NCBI RefSeq assembly: GCF_032854445.1
Contig: NC_088300.1
Coordinates: forward strand, 29,929,608-29,993,607
Length of the DNA: 64,000 bases
Direction: 5' to 3'
From: Liolophura sinensis
Lineage: Eukaryota > Mollusca > Polyplacophora > Chitonida > Chitonidae
The translations under genes were made by a program, and so were the position numbers. Under the pieces are notes generated by a model. The model ran no database searches, had not been told where the DNA came from, and saw nothing but the letters and a program-made list of their open reading frames with translations. Of this stretch, positions 22,890-34,229 are shown piece by piece (the stretch's first letter is position 1; each line of letters starts with the position of its first letter).

Positions 22890-23720
22890 AAGTTCCGATA
22901 GTGGCGTCAATAAAGCGTCTCAAAAAGACACGTCCGGGGCGCACTGCCTTACACGCAAATCTAGGTAAGCCAATTTGTGACTGAAGCTGTTTAAGAGTTA
23001 CTTTCTTCTTGGTAGGAGTGTACCGAAACTCTTCGATAAGCTGTTGGAGTTAATCCTCCGGGAGGCAAAAAACCATATCTACTAAATCCAGCTCCAAACC
23101 CAGATATATGACCTGGAACAGGAAGCGGTACATTTATCAACTGCGACAGGATATTCTTTATATAAAGCAGTCTGACCTGTTTGCGCGGGCAACGAAAAAA
23201 TAATCGTCAAGGTAATGGAGGACCCAGTGCAGCACCGTCTTGCTTTTTGATACACCATTCTAGGAATGTACTGAATTATTCAACATTGAGCAACTCAAGG
23301 AACACCAAAAGGCAAACTTATCGAAATAAAAGTTTCCCTTACAATTAAATCCCAGCTGGTCGAACTCCCCGGGGAGAACAGGCAGAAGTCAGAAAGCTGA
23401 CTGTAAATCGGGTTTTGCTAACAGACGCACTTTTCTCAATTACTGAATAATTTTTACAGCGTCGTAAGTTTTTGAATAAATTACTGAACATACTTTGGGG
23501 TCTATATAATCATTGACAGCATGCCCTGGTGGGTAGGAGAGGTGAAGGATTAATCGGTACTCACCCGGTGCCTTTTTAGGCGCTAGACCCTGGGGCGAAA
23601 TGTAGAGGTTTGAAATAGAACGATGTTAAAAAGGATCCGCTATTCTGCCAATTTCTGCTCAGGGAAAATCAGGATTTCTAACCATTTTAGCCCGAAATTC
23701 CTCGTCGAAAATGCGCCATG
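22890..23720 (-). pseudogene. Reverse transcriptase of the DIRS/Ngaro-like element, broken
   Basis: Reading the - strand across frame changes gives GLAPKKAPGEYRLILHLSYP (about 23590-23530), GHAVNDYI, LLAKPDLQSAF, LLPVLPGEFDQLGF, KGNFYFDKFAFWCS and the catalytic LHYLDDYFFVARA (about 23225-23175). A later LPRFACKAVRPGRVFLRRFI block lies near 22975-22915. The G..PKK..G..RLI.HLSYP and HYLDD signatures are typical of DIRS-class RTs. Several in-frame stops make it a pseudogene. Confidence 0.8.
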
Positions 23721-23769
23721 CGAAATCCACCAGCTAAGCTGAAAGACCCTGAATAATTTAAAGACTCTC

Positions 23770-25130
23770 ATGTATTTTAAATGACGACAAGCATCATTTT
23801 TCGGTGACGTTGGAGGTAGATGCTAGAGAAAATCAGAAACGCATTGGTCCAAATCTCAACTGACTCCACTTCCCTAAGATTATCCTTCGGTTTCAAACAA
23901 TCGGTTCCCCTTGTTGACTGGTGAATGAAAGAGTAAAAAGGTGATCATTTAGCTCTTGTTTTCTGTCCTTAAAAGTAGGGCGAGGTCTACGTACTTCCCT
24001 GATCAAATCTTGTCTCTTGGATTTGCGGGCACATCGATATCATCGCAAAAACTAATCGGTGGATTTGGAGGTGTAACATATACAGGTGATGATAAAACAG
24101 GAGAAAATCCATCAGGTACAGTAAAGCTTTCAGGAATATTACCACAGAATGTACTGCGCTACCCTGACCCCTCGTGAGACCCACATCTGTGCCTAGCACG
24201 TGACCTAGTAACTGCGCTCCCGTTACAGTGTACTCGTTAACATGCGACCCTGAATAAAAGCCGCTATCAATACCCAAAATCTTTTTACTACAGGAGAAAT
24301 ACCCCCCCGCCCCCCATATAACAGAAGATAGTGTTGCGAATCCCGTTTTTAAACATTGTATTATATTTTTTCATTTTTTGTATTTGACCTACATTTCTGT
24401 CTCTGTGTATGTTATAGCAAGCAGGGTAACTCAGTTGAGTGTTCTCGAGGCTTCGGTGTTCATGAGTTTAGTGTCATTGTAAATAGAGTGTACATTCTGG
24501 AAATATGTATTGGTGTTGTAAACCTGTTCAGGATCAAACCATCCAGAATTTTCTTTTACGTTAGTCTATAAATATGAGCGACGGAGCTGTAAAGCTCGCA
24601 GTCATTCATTCAAGTCCACATGTGAGCAGTCAGTCATTCAAGTCCACTTGTGAGCAGTTATTTACTCAAGTCCGTTTGAGAGCAGTCACATTTACTGTCA
24701 TTCACTGTGAAGGATTTTACTTGGTTTGGAGATATCGGCTTCACACCATTCGACATTCGTCATTTGTATAACATTTTCTGTACGCGTCACTTCGTGAGTT
24801 TGCGTTTCGCCTCTTGCTATTTTTTTGAGACGTTATTTTGGAGCTTGTATTGGCCATTGTCTCTTAGTGCGGTTTCGTACATTTCATCCCAGTTTACACT
24901 AAAAGTGACTTTGTGTATATTTCCAAGGAAACATACATCGACAGCTCCGCATCACAGACGCTACTGACAACTCGCCCGCACTGATAAGTTACACATTCAC
25001 AGGCAGCTGAGGAATAACCCACTTATCTGATTGTCATCCGTAGATTGAGGAATTCATCTTAACTGTGGATTCCATATTTACGTGGACTTACTTGCCTCTG
25101 GAAGCCGAATATTCCATCCGGATTTGGACG
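23770..25130. other. No gene seen; short 35-bp tandem repeat
   Basis: 24595-24690 has about three copies of a unit containing CATTCAAGTCCACATGTGAG and GCAGTCA. A C-rich run lies at 24302-24317. No domain-bearing frame. Confidence 0.55.

Positions 25131-25132
<2 letters not shown>

Positions 25133-25202
<70 letters not shown>
25133..25202. repeat. (TA)n microsatellite
   Basis: About 35 uninterrupted TA units. Length may be approximate in assembly. Right flank has two copies of GCTGATCTGAGAGTT within 50 bases. Confidence 0.95.
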
Positions 25203-25204
<2 letters not shown>

Positions 25205-26204
25205 CTGATCTGAGAGTTGATCTTGAGTAAGGCCTATGGCTGATCTGAGAGTTAAACAAGTCAGTTGTTCTCGTCTTCACTCTCGGATTGTGGTAGCCTT
25301 ATAACAGGAAATTAAAGGTATGATTACCTTCTGTCGGTAGACAAGGCATAACCCCTGGTCCGCCGAATGCTGCAGCATTCAGTCCCGATCCTGTAGCAGC
25401 TCCAAGATAATATATTACTTCCCCATCTGATATAGCCATAAACTAGCTGACACGATTTCTAAGAAGTCTTCTTCTAAAAATTATACTTCAGAATTCCAAC
25501 ATTAAAAACCAGGAGAAACTTAAATTGCCCTTTTTCTTGAACTAAAAGCTGCCAAAAAAGGCTCTTGATACTGCGTGTGGCCCTAATAACGTATATTAAA
25601 AGTTTCTGAATCCTTTACCGCTTGAGTCACTTCAGACTCTCTTGGACTTGCCTAATGATATTTGGGTAATTTTCCACCCTGATGGAGGGAGGCGTGTATT
25701 ATTCCGGTTCCCAGCCGGGTAAGGGCCATAATGATCCGTCTGATTGCCGCCCCTAGCTCTTAACTGCTGCGTCTGTATACAATGTGGTTTTCGTCAAGGC
25801 CGATCAACTATGGATCACCTTTTCCGATTGGAAACTTTTATCCGTGATGGTTTTATTAATAATGAACATGTGGTGTCGATATTTGTCAGTCTTGAAAAGC
25901 ATACGAAACCACGTCGAAATATGGTATTTTAAAAGACTTTTCTGATATGGGTCTTAAAGGTCGATTACCGATATTTATATCTGAATTTTTATTATTTTTT
26001 AAAAATGTTGGATTCTCTCCATCACCAAGGTTTGAGGCTCAGTCTTGGTGATTTTAGAACTTCACGAGTAGAGAATTTATACGTAGAGGCAAATGAACCT
26101 TCTTTATACAACCGCTATATTTAACTCTGACTTCAAAATGCTACGAAGCTAAAAGCATACCTACGACTGTGTTTTCAATCGACATATGTAGATAAATACA
26201 ATAA

Positions 26205-26720
26205 TTGTTCAAGATCCCTTCGTTCGGTTTTCGTATACACAACCATATTGTGGAAGCCAACATCAAGCTAGAGGATATAGCTCCGGTGTCTTTTCCGGAG
26301 TCTCCGACCTGGCTTCTTCAGCCTAAATCGATATTTGATCTTCGTAAGTATAAGAAAACAGATACAAACCTTCTTATCATTCGGCCAAGTTTTAATGAAA
26401 TTAAGGCTATTTATCCGGATTATAAATTTATATACACCGATGGTGTATATAAATTTATATACACCATTTCATTGTCTGGGGACACATTTGCGGCTGCGGC
26501 TGTATTGGAACACTGGGTCTCTTCTCAGAAGGCACGTATCAAAAGAAGTAAAGATATTATATTCTGTTGGCTACCGAGTCATATTGGTATCCATGGAAAC
26601 ACGGTCGTAAACAGAGAAGCTAAATGTGTCCTGAATAAAAAAATATCTACAACTAAAATACCGTATACGGATTTTCGCTTTAATATTCTTAATTATGTTT
26701 GCCTCTGGCAGGGTGATTAA
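26205..26720 (+). pseudogene. LINE ORF2 RNase H region fragment
   Basis: 171-residue open piece. IYTDG corresponds to the first RNase H aspartate block and WLPSHIGIHGN to the late block; the central part with ENxA is largely deleted between TYRLP-like and IIFCW positions (replaced by SGDTFAAAAVLEHW). A short palindromic duplication of ATAAATTTATATACACC at 26428-26466 disrupts the first block. Not functional. Confidence 0.8.
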
Positions 26721-27017
26721 GATTCGCAGGTCCTTAATAAACTGCACGCTATTTACCCTGTCATTGGCTGTAATTATTATACTCATGCTACGTCTCGCAG
26801 AGATCAAGTACTTTTAACGAGGTGCCGTATTAGGCGTTCACGTTTGACACACAATTATATTGGATGTGATTTTCAGTTCAGCATCAAAAATATCCCTGGT
26901 TGACTGTGTGGACTGCCCATGTTCGGGACAAGTTCTACACCGTCAACACTATATTCAAGTTATTTGACAGCATTGCCGGCGATGCTGTCAAAAATATTTG
27001 AAGGCCATTGGCCGACA

Positions 27018-27143
27018 CTACAAAATATGATTCTGCCCATAGATATTGTACATTTTGTAAACACATTTCTAGATTACCTATTCTGAAATATGATTCTGCC
27101 CATAGATATTGTACATTTTGTATACACATTTCTAGATTATCTA
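27018..27143. repeat. 62-bp tandem duplication at the LINE 3' end
   Basis: Two adjacent, nearly identical copies of AAATATGATTCTGCCCATAG + ATATTGTACATTTTG + a variable A/T + ACACATTTCTAGATTA, differing by only a few bases. Confidence 0.92.
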
Positions 27144-27319
27144 TTTTGAAACACCCTGTGGTTTCGGAGTTTTAATGAGGTTTGGCCCTTTTAACTACTT
27201 TTAACCATGTTGGTCTTTTTGTTTATTTTAAATGTTTCCATCATACCATATGGCTGAGATATCGCCGGCGTGGCGTTAAACCATAATCATTCATTTATTC
27301 ATTCATTCATTTGTAGCAG

Positions 27320-30300
27320 CTCCATCTTCATGACCATGCCGTACTTGCTTTGCTTCGCAGGCTCCTCCCTAGGAACGTCGATTTGCCGCTGATTTCCCCT
27401 TTTTGGTTTTTGGTCCAGTCTGTGCAGGTTGAGGGGTTCCCGGATCCTGGCCACGGATCACCTCACACCCCTCTGCCCAGGAATTTAGAACTACCTTACC
27501 ACTGTACTGGTGTGCTGACCTAAGCTTACGACCAATTCCAAATACAAATGATAACTCAATTTGTAATTTATCTCCTGTAGCTAAGCAGCCTTTCTCGGTG
27601 GCCAGACGGATCAACCATGAGGGAATAAACCATTTCGGTATCAGTTTTTAATTAACCAATCACGTCTTAGTTAAATGTGCAGAGTCAGGCCACCCTTAAA
27701 ATACCCGCCAACTAACTTTAGCATCAGGGGCGACAACACTTGTTGCTATGGTGAAGTTTGAACTCGGATCAGTACAATGCACATTAAGGTAGATAACTGA
27801 GCAACGAATGCTCGCATTGCCTGATAATGATAGTAAGCTCGGATGGGCGTAAACAGTATTTATTAGACGTCACTGGTCTGAAATTATTCAAGAGTCTGTG
27901 TTGTCATCACATTTAACATACATTAACTATGTCCAGAGACATCCGGTTTGTCATATGGCTTGACGGTGATCAGTTTTACCGAACCATGAAATCGAAGACA
28001 TTTGCTTCTTTTATCGAAACACGTGAGAGTTTTATTTGAAAAAGTTTCTGTCAGTGTAAACGATGAAGGAAGGAAGTTTCGGAGAGAGATACTCCTACCT
28101 GCTCTGCATCACTTCTGCTGGTCCGCTGATATTTTTAAGCCATTAGAGTTGTTTAACCGACTTCTAAATATGACCTTGAATATTCTTTTACCGGTTGACA
28201 GTCTAAGCTGTAACTTGGACACTTCGCTTGCTAAGTGCCCTGGCGCAGGGAGGTCTTAATCCGTGTCTGACTGTCAAAGGGAATAAATGTTCTCATACAG
28301 AGTCCCCATTTTCAGACTGGCCACGAATCTCATTATTCCGTTATTTTTAGCTTATTGGAAACATTGGCTGTTTCTTTGTAAACAGTTGGGGTTTTAGCGA
28401 GTGTCTGTTTATGGATGGTTCGATATGATTAGATATATGCCTCTGCAATATGGTCTAAATTCTATCTCTTAGCTCTTAGCGTCGAGCAACCAATGACTGA
28501 TGTGAGACAGATCCTTACGGATGTCACTCCAAAGTTCAGTGTTTCAATAAGCAAAATAATAGGCTTGGAAAACCAATTTAGAGATATATGTTTGACTCGG
28601 AAGATGAAACAGCTGACGGTTCGTGCCCATTACCCAGAAATTAATATCATTTGATTTTGATTTAAGCATTTTCTAATGTAGGCATCAAACATGCCACACA
28701 ATCTCACAAAAAGTGTGATAAAAATTCGTGTAATTCTATAATACTTTTAGCAGTATTTTATATCACAAATTTGTGTCTCTTGTGCAATGTAAAGCACCGA
28801 TTTCCAAAAAAAAAAGAATATCAATAAATCACCATTGTGTATTTCGGATACCAAACATAGTAATATAGGTAGAGGTCGACATGCGCTCATCCCATGGGCT
28901 TCAACACATGCGTTTGATAATTACCAGCAGTTTCCAGCAGTTTAAAATTGCAGGTAAAATTGCATGCCCTGATACGCTGTGCCCTGTGTTTTTTTGTTTC
29001 TAACTCGATATAGCTTTGTATCGAATTCCATCCAAGGGATTGCGAAGGCAAACATTATGGGCATTATTCCGCAATGTATTTGTTCTGAATGACAAATATG
29101 TCCTATGGCTCCGATTCCATACGACCCAGTCAGAACTGCATTGATTTAGTCTGACACGCAGCTGTACAAGATTACGTCGTATGGGAATTAAAAGGAGCCG
29201 AAGCATTGTAAAATAACGTGTGCAATTAATGATGCAATTAATGATGCAAAAGCAATCATGCTACACGATCTGGATATTTTGGTAGCAAGTCTCTTTATGC
29301 TGTGATGTACTTAGCGTTTGCATTGTGGTGGCATTGCTGTGGAGGTCACCTTATAAGCTTGATTAATCACTGCCTTTGAAAGCGTCACGTAATAACTGGC
29401 TGTGATATCGGAAATCCTATCAGCTCTCGATTACCAGTGTGGTTTCCCACAGTGGATAGACGCCATCGATGCAATAAACCAGATTTTGAGGCCATTTTAT
29501 GTGTGAAACTGAATTTTGGTCCACATATTTATGTGCAGGGCGCTGAGAACAGTTAACGGTTCTTTACGTGTTGGACAGGATACTGCAGTAACTGGTAGGC
29601 AAGAAAACCGCCTTGGGAGTGTCATTGTTTGAGAAAGACATCGTTACGCTGCATTATTTTTTCTTACCGAAGTCAGATTTATAACGAAAATATCTTCCCA
29701 GCTGTAAGCAAGAAGTTGTCTGTTCCAAATGAGAAGGTCCTGCTGTGCTCGGTAAATTGTCCATACAGCCAGTTAGGCCTAATGCTAAGACTCATGAAGA
29801 CCTGAGGCGAAGACGAACAGGACCACAAGAACACTATGACGCTTGTGCCGACGAATATCGCCCTGACTGTGATTGCCAAAATAAAAGAAACATTTGTTGT
29901 TTGAAAACGGAACAGACCTAAATCTCTTTCGTTGGGTATATGGTGATTTGTTTAATGGCAATGGAGAGGTGTTAAATTTTTGTCACGTCACACAAGTTAG
30001 GCATGACATGACAAAATGGCGTCACCAAATGAATGGATAGGTACTGGAATCATTTATATATTCTCTTTACAAACGGAGTGCGATTTTTGAAACTATTTTC
30101 AGAACATCTCTTTGAAACTACTCCAGAAATTTATCTAGATTTAGTTGCCTACTTTGTTTTCACTTTAATATATTTGTAAACATATATTTGGAAGTACTAT
30201 TTACGGGTACCTTTTATTGCTGTCTCTATTCTTGTATCGTTCCCTTTAAGTATCTGTAGACCTTTACGTTTAAACATTTTTAAGATTTAAATAAATGTAT

Positions 30301-31285
30301 TTAAACTGAACAGATATGGTGTTGTTGTAATTGTGGCCGACCAGTTATAAAAATATTTCAAAAAATTTGTATTTTAATATTTAATTATTTTGATCTGTGT
30401 GCATTTCGTATTACCTGTACGTCTTAGTAATACTTTATTTCAAACCAAAAGTTGGCATATCCTGCATTATTAAACATTATATTTTATCATAGACGCTGCA
30501 GCACATACTTCAGAACTCAAGGTTTCATTCTCACGCATGGCCGTTGAATGTTGCCCCGTGAATAAGTGACGAACAACAAAATTATTTCCTATTGTCCCTC
30601 TCTGTAATGTAATGGCTTTCTGTAATGTTAGTAAAATCGCTCAGACTGGACACAAACAAACTAACGGATCACGCATTCCTGACGTATTACAGCAAAAACT
30701 GATGTGCAAAGTATATTTCATTAAACGCTTTCAGTTTAAAATTTCTCATTAATTTTCAGTGAATACTTTCAAATGATCTGATGTATGGATCTTCCTTCTT
30801 CGTTTTTTCACACGCGAAACTTGTAATACAGTTTATTGCGCTCTTTATTTAAAGTACGCGCATATTATCCGCCACTATCCATAATATACAGGGATATGTT
30901 AGGGTAAGTGTTGTGTGATCGGCAGTCTGCAAGTGTGAGTTTTACAAGGATGCATCCAGAAGCGTCCGCGTATTAATAGAAACGTAGGATCGGCTGTTTC
31001 TGTGACTGCAGGCACGAGTCAGTGTGTAGAGCGGAAATCATATGAAGAGAAGGTGGTATACTTCCCTTTACTTATGTACTGTTAAAACCAATGAAGTTTG
31101 AAACTCAGCGGCACACCGACTCTCTGGATTTTCTATACCGATATGCTCAGGGTTTCTGCTATTGTCTGGTCTTTGGTAGACAGACTGTTTCTTCCATGTT
31201 ATTCTCGTTTAATACACAATTTTATTCTTGCCCTGATGCACTGTACGGTATCACACATATTCTGTTTGCTGGCTAAGAGTCACAG
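27320..31285. other. Gene-poor stretch, nothing recognised
   Basis: Open frames of 60-90 codons exist on both strands. One on the - strand (29879-29679) begins MAITVRAIFVGTSVIVFLW, which could be a membrane anchor, but no splice-supported continuation was found. AT content rises sharply at 30000-30900. Confidence 0.45.
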
Positions 31286-31289
31286 TAGA

Positions 31290-31560
31290 CTCTATATTAT
31301 TATTTGGCAGCATTTCTAGCAATGCTATCATTAAATTTTTGAGGGCCATTGGTCTATATTACAAAATATAGTTCTTTCATTATATATAAATTTATATACA
31401 CTTTTCTAAGTTATAAATTCTAAACATTTGGTTGTTTTCGAGTTTTAAACGCGGTTTGGTTGATTGAAACCTATTCAATGATTTCTGTTTTAAACATGTT
31501 TAGACCACGACCTGGCTGAAATATTGCCGATGTGGCGTCAGGTCACACTCATTCATTGAT
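31290..31560 (+). mobile_element. Second LINE copy, 3' end only
   Basis: In one frame GSISSNAIIKFLRAIGLYYKI followed by a stop parallels FDSIAGDAVKNI of the copy at 25620-27310. The 3' UTR shares ACACTTTTCTAAGTTATAAA and ends CTGGCTGAAATATTGCCGAT then GTGGCGTC and an ATTC-type tail. Confidence 0.75.
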
Positions 31561-31914
31561 TCCAGATCGGATGATATTTCACCCCCTTTTTGGGGAGCAC
31601 TTTTGTCATATAGTGCCTCATTTACCACATGCTTCTGGTAGATGGCCTGTTTTTTGTAGGATTCGACAACAGATCCATGCCTTGTATTGGCATTGTATTT
31701 GATCCGTTTTACAGTACAGTTAGTATCCAACGGTCCGCTACAAAGGGAAGCAAATCTTATTGAATTAAAGGTGTCCTGTGCCAAAAAACAAACAAACTGC
31801 AATCAGATAAATCATTATAACTAATCCGAACTTAGCTAAGAAAATAACCCCCTTCGGTTACTTGTGGATAAGTAAGTTGGAATAATCTGTGGCGTTTCCA
31901 GTCTCTTTTAGCTC

Positions 31915-32715
31915 GAATATTCTGACTAAAACTTGCAGCAGATATAGGCCTGACGCCATGCAGCAAAGTTAGAGTCGGCAGTTCTTCCATGTGAAAAAAT
32001 AAGTGTCCAACTAAATTTGCTGACGCTAAATTACCCACCTTATCGTCTTGTTTTAGCTACATTCGAGTACTTATAGTCTTTTCATCCTCGTCTACAGTCT
32101 TATGTCTCCCTTATTTATCCACTGTCAACAATATTTTGACGAACAGTCTCCCACACCTCTTCGCCGTTCAAGCTTTCACTCTTACCAAGATGGCCGTCAG
32201 TGTGTACGCACGAACTGCTTACGTCACACGCGTCGGAGACATTGCCCAAACACATACGGACAAATACGAACACTGCCGACAAAAGATCGCTGGAGGACAC
32301 AGACTATTCAAGCATAACAAATCACCACCAACAACTCCAAGAAAGATAAAGCGAGGAAGGCCCGTGTTTGTCCGGATATTTTCGAGGCGATATCTACGAC
32401 GCGTGTGGCGTAAGCAGTTCCTTCGTACACAATGACGGCCATCGCGGTAAGAGTGAAAGTCTGAATAGGTGCGTGAGACTGTGTTCGTCAAAATATCGTT
32501 GACAGTGGATAAACAAAGGAGAATTAACACTGTAGACGAGGAGAGAAAGACTATAGTTGCTCGAATGTAGCTAAAACAAGAGCATAAGGTGGGTAATTTA
32601 GGTGGGTATTTTTTGGAAACTCATTTTTTTCACATGGAAGGACTTCTGACTCTAAGTTTGCAGCACGCCATCAGGCCTTTCACAATATCTGCTGCAAGTT
32701 TTAGGCAGAATATTC
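31915..32715. repeat. Foldback element with long inverted arms
   Basis: Left arm 31915-32277 and right arm 32361-32715 are inverted copies with high similarity over about 360 bp. Matching blocks include CTTGTTTTAGCTACATTCGA, CCTCGTCTACAG, TTTATCCACTGTCAAC, ATATTTTGACGAACA, ACTTTCACTCTTACC and GGCCGTCA. The spacer is about 83 bp. Both arms are GC-richer than the surroundings in their inner part. Open frames crossing it show no known domain. Confidence 0.88.
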
Positions 32716-32719
32716 GGAC

Positions 32720-34080
32720 AGACTAAGTTCCCTTGCGAACCTGTGGCTTTTGGATAAAAGATGTTCGAATTTCGTGTCGCGTTACATAAATCATCCCCGT
32801 GCATTTCTGATCAAGCTTGACCGCGTTCAACTGAATAACTCTCGAATTTCAGAAAGCGGGATTTTGTACTCAAGCAATAGTTCACGTAAAGAACTTAAGC
32901 TTAACAACGTGATCACGTTAGGAGCTAATCCATATTGGCTTTCAGTGTTTCGCCTTGATTACACACCTGGTAAGCAGTTACACAATTCACCTCAATTTGC
33001 GCATTTATACAGTTGTACCTGTAGAAAAAAAGAAGCACTGATCCTAGATATATGCCATACAAAATACGCCACAATGATGATTTGTATTTCTGATTTTCTT
33101 ATTTTACTTAAAACCAGACTGCTCGTTTAACTGTACCTTTTCATGTACCCTTTTATGTAGCCATTTATTAGGTTGATGTTTGTCTGCAGTTTGTCCTGTC
33201 TTGGACGGTTCCCTCGGCTCACGTTACTCGGAACGCACATTTAAGCGCATGTGACATTTGCGTTAGACAGAAAAAGGTCGTCCGTATGTTCAAGTTCTTT
33301 GTGGAAAACACAAGGATATCTATTTTAGTTATATATTGTGAAAGTCTGAAAGGTATAGGTCATTCTTCCTACTTTACTTAGAAGAAATGACTACCCACTT
33401 ATGGAAAGTCTTATATCAGCGAAGATCCACGGGTCGATGCTACAAAGTGGTGGCACGGTGGAATATCAAAGACTGTAAGCGAGACTTCTATTGATAGGTA
33501 CAGGTGCAGCCGGAGCTTACTCATAACGGGCCGTTCGTCTTGGGCATCACATGACAAAACATGTGCTCATCGTCCGTCTCTGATTTACTCACCTTTCAAA
33601 TGTCCACAGCTGCCAAATTCTCTGATTGCACGCTTACCGCACTTGTCCCGTGTGTTATTCCTCATCACTGGTTGTCGTCGAAAACTTTTCCTTACCTTTT
33701 ATTACGTTTCGTTTTGATTTAAGCTACATGTGTCAATGCTGTTGTACATGTACTACAAATTTCATGTCCCAGATACCATCGTTTTCCCAGGATTGTAAAA
33801 TAGGCAGGTATATTCTTTTTTTTTTCTTTTTTTTTAAACGACAAAGTTGTACGTGGTGCTATCGCTTATTCACTGACACAGGTCCATTATTTTATTTCCG
33901 AGTTCCAGCATGCGCTGTTGGCGGTTTCTTATGCTAATGAGATACAAACATATTTCCAAACATCAGAACGAAATGTATTGTGCATATGATTCTAACTCAG
34001 GACTCCTTCTTTCCTCCTTATCAGGAGGGAAAAAACAAGCAACATAAGTATTACATACGACATGATGGTTCAAAACTAGC
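32720..34080. other. No gene seen
   Basis: A 126-codon open frame at 32750-33130 on the + strand has no domain I recognise and no clear splice context. A T-rich run lies at 33816-33835. Confidence 0.45.
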
Positions 34081-34082
34081 CT

Positions 34083-34228
34083 CATTTATTTATTTATTTA
34101 TTTGATTGGCGTTTCGTACTCAAGAATATTTCACTCATACAACGGCAGCCAACATGATGTTGGAGGAAACCAGGCAGAGCCAGAGAAAACTCACGACCAT
34201 CGGCAAGATGCTGCCAGACTTTCGTTTA
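34083..34228 (-). mobile_element. SINE-A 3' half
   Basis: (AAAT)n tail, ATTTGATTGGCGTTTCGTAC, TCAAGAATATTTCACTCATA and AACATGATGTTGGAGGAAAC on the + strand; truncated before the B box. Confidence 0.88.
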
Positions 34229-34229
34229 A

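Larger units (their letters stand above)
21263..23760 (-). mobile_element. Decayed tyrosine-recombinase retroelement (DIRS/Ngaro type)
   Basis: On the - strand, in order: a reverse transcriptase with RNase H-side sequence (about 23720-22890), a tyrosine recombinase in two pieces (22371-22105 and 21905-21708), and an SGNH-hydrolase-like frame (21670-21263). That order is known from DIRS/Ngaro retrotransposons, some of which carry a hydrolase ORF. Every part has stops or frame changes. No terminal or split direct repeats were identified, so the ends are approximate. Confidence 0.75.
25620..27310 (+). mobile_element. LINE with RT and RNase H (I/Nimb-like), broken
   Basis: Decayed ORF2. RT fragments across frame changes: CGFRQGRSTMDHLFRLETFI (about 25785-25845), SIFVSLEKH and MGLKGRLPIF. 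After a deletion, 26205-26720 gives SFGFRIHNHIVEANIKLEDI, VSFPESPTWLLQP, FIYTDG and FCWLPSHIGIHGNTVVNREA, the last two being RNase H blocks. Then NKLHAIYPVIGCNYYTH and a C-terminal FDSIAGDAVKNI precede a 3' UTR ending GGCGTTAAACCATAATCATT in an (ATTC)n tail. Presence of RNase H after RT suggests an I/Nimb/Ingi-type clade. Confidence 0.85.

Noticed and set aside
25059-25280. Frame rich in alternating Ile-Tyr
   Set aside because: Translation of the (TA)n microsatellite.
29679-29879. Possible first exon of a membrane protein (- strand)
   Set aside because: Hydrophobic start but no in-frame splice donor and no downstream exon that I can recognise.
32136-32530. Arginine-rich frames of 99-103 codons on both strands
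   Set aside because: They mirror each other because the region is an inverted repeat; no known domain.
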